In this document: one piece after another, positions 58,499-64,000 of the stretch
How positions within the stretch are numbered: the stretch's first letter is position 1
How the letters are laid out: every line of letters starts with the position of its first letter
Assembly: GCA_934502625.1 (NCBI GenBank)
Contig: CAKSUQ010000011.1
Coordinates: 1 to 64,000 of the forward strand
Source: an uncultured Gemmiger sp.
Lineage (GTDB): Bacteria; Bacillota; Clostridia; Oscillospirales; Ruminococcaceae
DNA length: 64,000 bases
Direction of reading: 5' to 3'
Program-made: the position numbers and the translations under genes
Notes under the pieces: generated by a model
The model's database searches: none
Told to the model about the DNA's origin: nothing
The model's input: only the letters and a program-made list of their open reading frames with translations

Positions 58499-58747
58499 AT
58501 GAACTGGTATGAGATCGCTCTCGGCGTCGTCCTCGTCGTCGTGTCCCTGTTGATCATCGTTTTCACCCTCGCACAGGAGCAGAAGGGTCAGGGTCTGTCC
58601 GGCGCTATCATGGGCGAAAGCTCCGCTACGATGGCCGCTGGCCGCGAGCGCGGCGTTGACGCCAAGCTGGCAAAGCTGACCAAGGTTTGCGGCATCGCTT
58701 TCTTTGCCGTCACGCTGGTCGTCTGCGTCCTGAGCGCACGCCTGTGA
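58499..58747 (+). CDS. secG: Preprotein translocase subunit SecG
   Basis: An 82-residue protein with two membrane helices (5-25 and 60-80) and the SecG loop QGQGLSGAIMGESSATM. It assists SecYE in protein export. GAAGGAG precedes the ATG. Its position immediately before rnr is the standard Firmicute arrangement. Confidence 0.93.
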   Translation: MNWYEIALGVVLVVVSLLIIVFTLAQEQKGQGLSGAIMGESSATMAAGRERGVDAKLAKLTKVCGIAFFAVTLVVCVLSARL

Positions 58748-58766
58748 TTTTGGCAGGGTAAGCACA

Positions 58767-58829
58767 AAACAAAACGGTTCGCCAAGCGCTTCGTGCTTTG
58801 CAAAGCAGCGCCCCGGCGAGCCGTTTTTT
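58767..58829 (+). terminator. Terminator between secG and rnr
   Basis: The long stem AAAACGGTTCGCC...GGCGAGCCGTTTTTT contains an inner GCGCTTCGTGCTTTG / CAAAGCAGCGC. Confidence 0.85.
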
Positions 58830-58903
58830 GTGGGAAACTATAGAGAAGTCAAACTGGTAGGGCACCGCCGGACGGCGATGCGACGTAAATTAAAGGAGTA
58901 AAC

Positions 58904-61039
58904 ATGACACCGTTACAGAAATCCATTCTGGCCGCCGTCAAGCGCCGCCCCATGACGCTGCGCGAGCTGCAGAACAATTTGCAGGTGGACAATTCCCGCC
59001 TGCGCACCAGCGTTTCCGCCATGGTCGCCACCGGCGAGCTGGCAATGAAGAACGGCGCTTACGTGCCGGGCTTCGCCACCTACGAGAACGCCAACGCCCC
59101 CACGAGTATCCCCTGCACCCTCGTCAAGCTGGCCGCGCGCTTCGGCTTTGCCAGCCGCGACGACGGCGAGGGCGACATCTTCATCCCCGGCCGTGCGCTG
59201 CACGGCGCGATGCCCAACGATAAGATCAACGTCAAGCTGTTCGACCACCCCCGCGTGGAGGGCTCGTCCGAGGGCGAGGTCGTCGAGGTCACTGTGCCGA
59301 ACAACCGCTTTGCGGGTACGGTCTGCCTGTCCGAGGATGGCCGCATGGCCGTCGAGCCGGACGGCTGCCGTGACGTGAAGTTCCTGCTGGCGAAGCAGGG
59401 GAGCGAGGGTGTCCACCTCGGCGACAAGGTCGGCTTCCTCATCACCCACCGCGGCAACCGCCACAGCGACCACCGCGCCGCCGTCGTCGAAAAGTTCGGC
59501 TCCTCCGACTATGCGTCGGAGTGCGCCAAGGCCATCCTGTACGGCCGCAACGTCCGGCAGGAGTTCCCGCCCGAAGTGCTGGAGGAAGCCCGCGCCTACG
59601 ACGACGCGGCCATCGACCCCACCGAGGCCGCCAAGCGCCTTGACCTGCGCGGCATCCCCATCTTTACGATCGACTCTGCCGAGACGAAGGACATCGACGA
59701 TGCCATCAGCCTGCAGAAGATCGAGGACGGCTACGAGCTGGGCGTCCACATCGCCGACGTCAGCCACTACGTCCGCCCCGGCTCCGCACTGGACGAGGAA
59801 GCCTTCGAGCGCGCGACGAGCATCTACTACGCCGACAAGGTCATCCCGATGCTGCCGACCCAGCTGTCCAACGGCATCTGTTCCCTGAACGAGGGCGAGG
59901 ATCGTCTGGCGTTCTCCTGCCTGATGCGTCTGGACGAGAACGGCGAGATCCGCAGCTATAAGTTTGTCAAGAGCGTCATCTGCAGCCGCGTCAAGGGCGT
60001 CTACAAAGAGATCAACGCCCTGCTGGAGCCGCAGGAATCTGAAACGGGCGCTGACCTGACCGACCTGAAGACGAAGTACGAGGCCGTGCTCGACCAGCTG
60101 CCCACGATGGACGAGCTGTACCGCAAGCGCCTTGTGCTGCGCAAGGCGCGCGGCGGCATGGACATCGAGTCCAACGAGGCGAAGCTCGTCATGGACGAAA
60201 ACGGCCGCTGCGTCGACATTGTCAAGCGCGACCGCGGCACGTCGGAGTGCATGATCGAGGAGTTCATGCTGTTGGCGAACCAGTGCGCCGCCAACGCCGG
60301 CCGCACGAACAAGGTGCCGTTCGTCTACCGTGTACACGAAGCCCCCGACGCCGAGAAGATGGAGAAGCTGTCCGCCACGCTGCTGGCCTGCGGCCTGAAC
60401 GCCAAGTTCAAGAACCCCATCCCGACGCAGCTGGAGCTGGCTGCCCTGCTGGACGAGACCCGCGGCCAGCCCATCCAGATCCCCGTCCACACGGGCATCC
60501 TGCGCAGTATGCAGAAGGCGCGCTACGCCCCGCAGCCCCTCGGCCATTACGGTCTGGTGCTGGCGGACTACGCCCACTTCACCAGCCCCATCCGCCGTTA
60601 CCCGGACTTGGCGATCCACCGCATCCTGACCGAGATGCTGAACGGCGCGACAGCCAGCCAGCTGCAGAAGGACTTCAACGAGTTTGCCCAGCAGGCCAGC
60701 GAGAAGTCCAGCAAGCAGGAGGTCGCAGCCGTGCGCATCGAGCGCGACGTCGAAGACCTGTACAAGGCCGAGTATATGCACAACCACCTCGGCGAGGTCT
60801 ACACCGGCACCGTGGCGGGCATCACGCCGCGCGGCGTCTTTGTTGAGCTGGACAACACGGTCGAGGGCTTTGTGCCCGCCGCGCAGCTGTGCAAGGGCGA
60901 ACCGCAGGTCATCGACGGCGTCAGCATGCTTGACCCGCTGACCGGCAAGAGCTGGATGCTGGGTTCCTCCATGAAGATTCAGGTCGCCGCCGCTGACGTG
61001 GCACTTGGCCGCATCGACTTCGAGTATATGGTCGAGTGA
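58904..61039 (+). CDS. rnr: Ribonuclease R
   Basis: A 711-residue 3'-5' exoribonuclease of the RNB family: an N-terminal winged-helix segment (1-60), cold-shock domains (70-220), the RNB catalytic domain with the metal-binding AETKDIDDAISL (near residue 262) and HFTSPIRRYPDLAIHR, and a C-terminal S1 domain (TGTVAGITPRGVFVELDNTVEGFVP). It degrades structured RNA. TAAAGGAG precedes the ATG. The usual C-terminal basic tail is short. Confidence 0.96.
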   Translation: MTPLQKSILAAVKRRPMTLRELQNNLQVDNSRLRTSVSAMVATGELAMKNGAYVPGFATYENANAPTSIPCTLVKLAARFGFASRDDGEGDIFIPGRALHGAMPNDKINVKLFDHPRVEGSSEGEVVEVTVPNNRFAGTVCLSEDGRMAVEPDGCRDVKFLLAKQGSEGVHLGDKVGFLITHRGNRHSDHRAAVVEKFGSSDYASECAKAILYGRNVRQEFPPEVLEEARAYDDAAIDPTEAAKRLDLRGIPIFTIDSAETKDIDDAISLQKIEDGYELGVHIADVSHYVRPGSALDEEAFERATSIYYADKVIPMLPTQLSNGICSLNEGEDRLAFSCLMRLDENGEIRSYKFVKSVICSRVKGVYKEINALLEPQESETGADLTDLKTKYEAVLDQLPTMDELYRKRLVLRKARGGMDIESNEAKLVMDENGRCVDIVKRDRGTSECMIEEFMLLANQCAANAGRTNKVPFVYRVHEAPDAEKMEKLSATLLACGLNAKFKNPIPTQLELAALLDETRGQPIQIPVHTGILRSMQKARYAPQPLGHYGLVLADYAHFTSPIRRYPDLAIHRILTEMLNGATASQLQKDFNEFAQQASEKSSKQEVAAVRIERDVEDLYKAEYMHNHLGEVYTGTVAGITPRGVFVELDNTVEGFVPAAQLCKGEPQVIDGVSMLDPLTGKSWMLGSSMKIQVAAADVALGRIDFEYMVE

Positions 61040-61128
61040 TTTCCGAAAAAATGTCCCCGCTGCAGATCATCGGCACCGTGCACATCGCGGCCATGGCGTC
61101 CATGCTGGTTTGGCTGCTGCTGATTTGA
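61036..61128 (+). CDS. Possible 30-residue membrane peptide after rnr
   Basis: A GTG overlapping the rnr stop (GTGA) opens a frame ending in a single hydrophobic helix (GTVHIAAMASMLVWLLLI); an internal ATG at 61051 would give 25 residues. It has no clear ribosome site of its own and would depend on coupling. It may be a real small membrane protein or chance. Confidence 0.3.
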   Translation: MISEKMSPLQIIGTVHIAAMASMLVWLLLI

Positions 61129-61152
61129 AACGGCAATTTTTTACAGTATAAC

Positions 61153-61200
61153 AAAAACGAACCCCGGAGCGTCGCCAAATGGTGACGCTCCGGGGTTTTT
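61153..61200. terminator. Shared terminator between rnr and the alcohol dehydrogenase gene
   Basis: The stem ACCCCGGAGCGTC-gcc...GACGCTCCGGGGT is flanked by AAAAAC and TTTTTA. Confidence 0.9.
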
Positions 61201-61239
61201 ACGCGGCGGCTTGCGGGGACTGCCGCGTGTCAGTTACAA

Positions 61240-62457
61240 TCAGAAGTCGACCTCGGTGTCGTAGTAGCAGCACTTCAGCAGCTTTTCCATCTCCTCCTGA
61301 GAGGGCTGGCGCGGGTTGGAGCCGGTGCAGGCGTCCGCGATCGCGTTCTTGGCGATCTCCGGCAGTCTCTCCAAGAAGACATTCTCCGGCACGAAGCCCT
61401 CGTCGCAGGGGTAGGAATCCTTGCCGTAATGCGCGATGCAGTGCGGAATCTTCAGGTCGTCGTTCATGCCGCGCAGGTACTTGATGAGCAGGTCGACCTT
61501 CTCGTCGTCGTTCGCGCCGCCGAGGTGCATCTTGTCGGCGATGACGCCGTAGCGCGCCTTCGCGGTCGGATCCTTCGCGTTGAAGGCGATGACCTTGGGC
61601 AGGTACATAGCGTTCGCCGCGCCGTGGATGATGTGCGCGCCGTAGTCGGCAAAGGCTGCGCCGGTCTTGTGCGCCATGCTGTGCACGATGCCCAGCAGCG
61701 CGTTCGAGAACGCCATACCGGCAAGGCACTGTGCGTTGTGCATCGCGTCGCGCTTGGCCATATCGCCGTTGTAGCTGCCGACGAGGTCAGCCTGAATCAT
61801 CTCGATGGCGTGCAGCGCCAGCGGGTCGGTAAAGTCGCAGTTGGCGGTGGAGACATAGGCCTCGATGGCATGGGTCATCGCGTCCATACCGGTGTGGGCA
61901 ACGAGCTTCTGGGGCATCGTGTGCGCCAGTTCGGGGTCGACGATGGCGACGTCGGGCGTGATCTCGAAGTCGGCGATGGGGTATTTGATGCCCTTCTCGT
62001 AGTCGGTGATGATCGAGAATGCTGTGACCTCGGTCGCAGTGCCGGAGGTGGAAGAAATGGCGCAGAAGTGCGCTTTGCGGCGCAGCGGCGGGATGCCGAA
62101 CACCTTGCACATGTCCTCAAACGTGATGTCGGGGTACTCGTACTTGATCCACATGGCCTTCGCCGCGTCGATGGGGGAACCGCCGCCGATGGCGACAATC
62201 CAGTCAGGCTGGAACTTTTCCATCGCCGCTGCGCCCTTCATGACGGTCTCAACGGACGGGTCGGGCTCGATGCCTTCAAACAGCTCGACCTCCATGCCGG
62301 CCTCTTTCAGGTAGGCCTCTGCACGGTCAAGGAAGCCGAAGCGCTTCATGGAGCCGCCGCCGACGCAGATCATGGCGCGCTTGCCGGGCAGCGTTTTCAG
62401 GGCTTCCAGCGCGTTTGCGCCGTGGTACAGGTCACGGGGTAAAGTAAATCTAGCCAT
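61240..62457 (-). CDS. Iron-containing alcohol dehydrogenase (AdhE C-domain-like)
   Basis: A 405-residue group III iron alcohol dehydrogenase: DWIVAIGGGSPIDAAKAMW, STSGTATEVTAFSIITD, GMDAMTHAIEAYVSTANCDF, and metal-binding His residues in GIVHSMAHKTGA and YGAHIIHG. It resembles the alcohol-dehydrogenase half of bifunctional AdhE (ethanol or butanol formation), as a stand-alone gene with no aldehyde dehydrogenase half. The start at 62457 follows AAGGAGGCAATC; a longer frame upstream lacks a site. It differs clearly from the FucO-like gene at 10215. Confidence 0.92.
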   Translation of the reverse strand: MARFTLPRDLYHGANALEALKTLPGKRAMICVGGGSMKRFGFLDRAEAYLKEAGMEVELFEGIEPDPSVETVMKGAAAMEKFQPDWIVAIGGGSPIDAAKAMWIKYEYPDITFEDMCKVFGIPPLRRKAHFCAISSTSGTATEVTAFSIITDYEKGIKYPIADFEITPDVAIVDPELAHTMPQKLVAHTGMDAMTHAIEAYVSTANCDFTDPLALHAIEMIQADLVGSYNGDMAKRDAMHNAQCLAGMAFSNALLGIVHSMAHKTGAAFADYGAHIIHGAANAMYLPKVIAFNAKDPTAKARYGVIADKMHLGGANDDEKVDLLIKYLRGMNDDLKIPHCIAHYGKDSYPCDEGFVPENVFLERLPEIAKNAIADACTGSNPRQPSQEEMEKLLKCCYYDTEVDF

Positions 62458-62528
62458 AGGGATTGCCTCCTTATAATAAAGTGCTCTTTTTGGACTTTGA
62501 TAAATAGTTGTCAAAATCTACTATACAC

Positions 62529-62558
62529 AGTATACACCCTTTGTGTCTAAATGGTCAA
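62529..62558 (-). promoter_or_regulatory. Promoter of the alcohol dehydrogenase gene
   Basis: On the minus strand: TTGACC, an 18-bp spacer, then TATACT, about 72 bp from the start codon. No clear Rex-type operator is seen. Confidence 0.55.
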
Positions 62559-62649
62559 TCGACAATACAGAGAATTTTCCTGCGATAATTCGGCATTTTG
62601 CCTATTGCGTTTTCATACGCTGTATCGTATGGGGAAGGGGGCAGGAAAT

Positions 62650-64000
62650 ATGCGTCACATCACACCGCAGCAGGACGGCAAGATGCGGCTGCGCACCCGG
62701 CTGCTGGCGGCGGTGCTGGCCGTGGGGTGCTTGGGCGGGCTGGTCGTGCGGCTGTTTGTCCTGATGCTGCGCGACCCCGGCGGCTACGCGGCGCGGGCGG
62801 CCGACCAACAGCTGCGCGGCGCGACGCTGCCCGCCGCACGCGGGGAGATTTATTCCGCCGACGGTACGCTGCTGGCCGCCAGCGAGACCTGCTGGACGAT
62901 CCGCGCCGCCCCGCGCGAGATGGCAGACGACAAGGTCGAGCCCGCCGCGCGTGCGCTGAGTGAGATTCTGGAGCTGGATTACGCCGACACACTGGCAAAA
63001 TTCAGCCAGCGCAGCTCCAACGACTGCCTGCTGCGCCGCCGCGTCGACCGAGCGACGGCCGACGCCGTGCGGGACTGGTGCCGCGAAAACGAGGTGCAGG
63101 GCGTGCAGATCCGGCAGGATACCCGCCGCGTTTACCCGCAGGGGGATTTTATGGGCGGGATCTTGGGCTTCACCGACGTGGACAACGCGGGTCTGTGGGG
63201 GCTGGAACTGCGCTACAACGACGAATTGACCGGGCAGAACGGGCGCATCCTGACCGCGAAGAACGCGTGGGGGTACGACCTGCCCACCCACTACCAAACG
63301 CTGGTGGACGCCGTGCCCGGCAACACGCTGACGCTGACGATCGACGCGAACATCCAGCACTGGCTGGAAAGCGCCCTTGCCGCCGCCGTGGCCGAGCACC
63401 ATGTGGCCGAGCGGGGCGTCGGCATCGTCATGGACGTGAACACCGGCGCGGTGCTGGCGATGTCCTGCCAGCCCGACTACGACCCCAACGCGCCGCGCAC
63501 CCTGATTGACAAGGACATCCGCGACGCCGTGAACGCCCTGACCGGCGAGGAGCGCAGCGCCGCGCTGCAAAAGGCGCAGCAGGCGCAGTGGCGCAACAAG
63601 GCCATCAGCGATCTGTACGAGCCGGGCAGCGTCTTCAAGCTCATCACGGCGTCGGCAGCGCTGGATTCCGGCGCGTGCAGGGCAACGGACTATTTCACCT
63701 GCGCGGGCAAGATTTCCGTCGCAGGTACGCGGTTCCGCTGCGCGAACGGGCATGTCCACGGGACACAGACCTTCGCCAAGGGGTTGGCCGTCAGCTGCAA
63801 CCCCTGCTTTATCCAGATCGGTGCGCGGCTTGGAAAAGAGCGCTTCTGCGACTATTTTGCAGCCTTCGGCCTGCGGGAGGCCACGGGCATCGACCTGCCG
63901 GGCGAGATCAAACGCAGCGAGTATTACACGGCCGACAAGATGGGGCCTGTCGAGCTGGCAAGCTGCTCCTTTGGGCAGAGCAGCAAGGTCAGCTATTTGC
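62650..64000 (+). CDS. Class B penicillin-binding protein (FtsI/SpoVD-like), partial
   Basis: The first 450 residues of a peptidoglycan transpeptidase; the gene runs off the window. One N-terminal membrane helix (18-36), a dimerisation domain beginning LRGATLPAARGEIYSADGTLLA (the R-G-x-I-x-x-x-x-G-x-x-L-A mark), and the transpeptidase motifs SxxK in YEPGSVFKLITA and SxN in AVSCNPCF. The KTG motif would lie beyond the end. GGCAGGAAAT precedes the ATG. It could be the division PBP or the sporulation-type SpoVD; the C-terminus would decide. Confidence 0.88.
   Translation, partial: MRHITPQQDGKMRLRTRLLAAVLAVGCLGGLVVRLFVLMLRDPGGYAARAADQQLRGATLPAARGEIYSADGTLLAASETCWTIRAAPREMADDKVEPAARALSEILELDYADTLAKFSQRSSNDCLLRRRVDRATADAVRDWCRENEVQGVQIRQDTRRVYPQGDFMGGILGFTDVDNAGLWGLELRYNDELTGQNGRILTAKNAWGYDLPTHYQTLVDAVPGNTLTLTIDANIQHWLESALAAAVAEHHVAERGVGIVMDVNTGAVLAMSCQPDYDPNAPRTLIDKDIRDAVNALTGEERSAALQKAQQAQWRNKAISDLYEPGSVFKLITASAALDSGACRATDYFTCAGKISVAGTRFRCANGHVHGTQTFAKGLAVSCNPCFIQIGARLGKERFCDYFAAFGLREATGIDLPGEIKRSEYYTADKMGPVELASCSFGQSSKVSYL

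Noticed and set aside
62500..62600. Rex operator before the second alcohol dehydrogenase
   Set aside because: No TTGTTAA-N4-TTAACAA-like palindrome is present; only a standard promoter is seen.

Overview
The window looks like chromosome of a GC-rich, anaerobic gut Firmicute of the Oscillospiraceae (Faecalibacterium / Gemmiger / Subdoligranulum-like). This is inferred from a V-type ATPase operon, a bile salt hydrolase, a family of GC-rich palindromic repeats between genes, LPxTG-like surface proteins and overall codon and GC character. There is no rRNA operon, and none of the sequence resembles a CRISPR array.

Layout. 1-9.5 kb: a DUF2798 membrane protein, then a nine-gene V-type ATPase operon (G/H-C-I-K-F-E-A-B-D) carrying a 208-bp MITE-like inverted-repeat element between subunits B and D. 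9.6-16 kb: a hypothetical membrane-anchored protein, a FucO-type alcohol dehydrogenase, lepA-alr (overlapping) and a CLC-family anion transporter. 16.36-25.37 kb: a 9.0-kb integrated element in the 3' end of tRNA-Pro(UGG), bounded by 25-bp direct repeats. It encodes a tyrosine integrase, a cI/cro-like switch with paired operators, a DUF6291-like replication protein, a helical scaffold candidate, a probable major capsid protein and a sigma-70-like factor, but no terminase, portal, tail or lysis genes. It therefore looks like a phage satellite. It also carries a ToxN/TenpN-like endoribonuclease toxin gene preceded by a consensus promoter, a structured ~105-nt leader RNA and a terminator, which is the layout of a type III toxin-antitoxin locus. 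A second short promoter-terminator RNA lies just beyond the toxin gene.

25.5-40.6 kb: a hybrid histidine kinase, a TraX-like protein, a large beta-helix surface protein whose promoter spacer contains a G10 tract, azlCD, a UvrA2-like ABC protein, 1-phosphofructokinase, a LytTR/DUF3021 pair, an AlgX-like/MBOAT O-acetylation pair and 6-phosphofructokinase. 40.8-43.6 kb is a mobile-element graveyard beside tRNA-Tyr: a palindromic copy of the tRNA 3' end, a truncated serine recombinase, a damaged antirepressor and 3' remnants of a sugar permease and an AraC regulator.

43.6-55 kb is a carbohydrate region: a GH30 glycosidase, a LacI regulator, three related esterases, an RbsB-RbsA-RbsC-type ABC transporter controlled by a palindromic operator, a VOC protein and a PfkB-family sugar kinase. 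55-64 kb: tRNA-Arg(CCU), a second IPQTGD surface protein, bile salt hydrolase, secG-rnr, an iron-type alcohol dehydrogenase and the 5' part of a class B penicillin-binding protein that runs off the window.

The most interesting part is the tRNA-Pro element: a minimal capsid-plus-scaffold satellite with a candidate RNA-antidote toxin system and its own sigma factor. All family assignments are by reading motifs; no database search was run.
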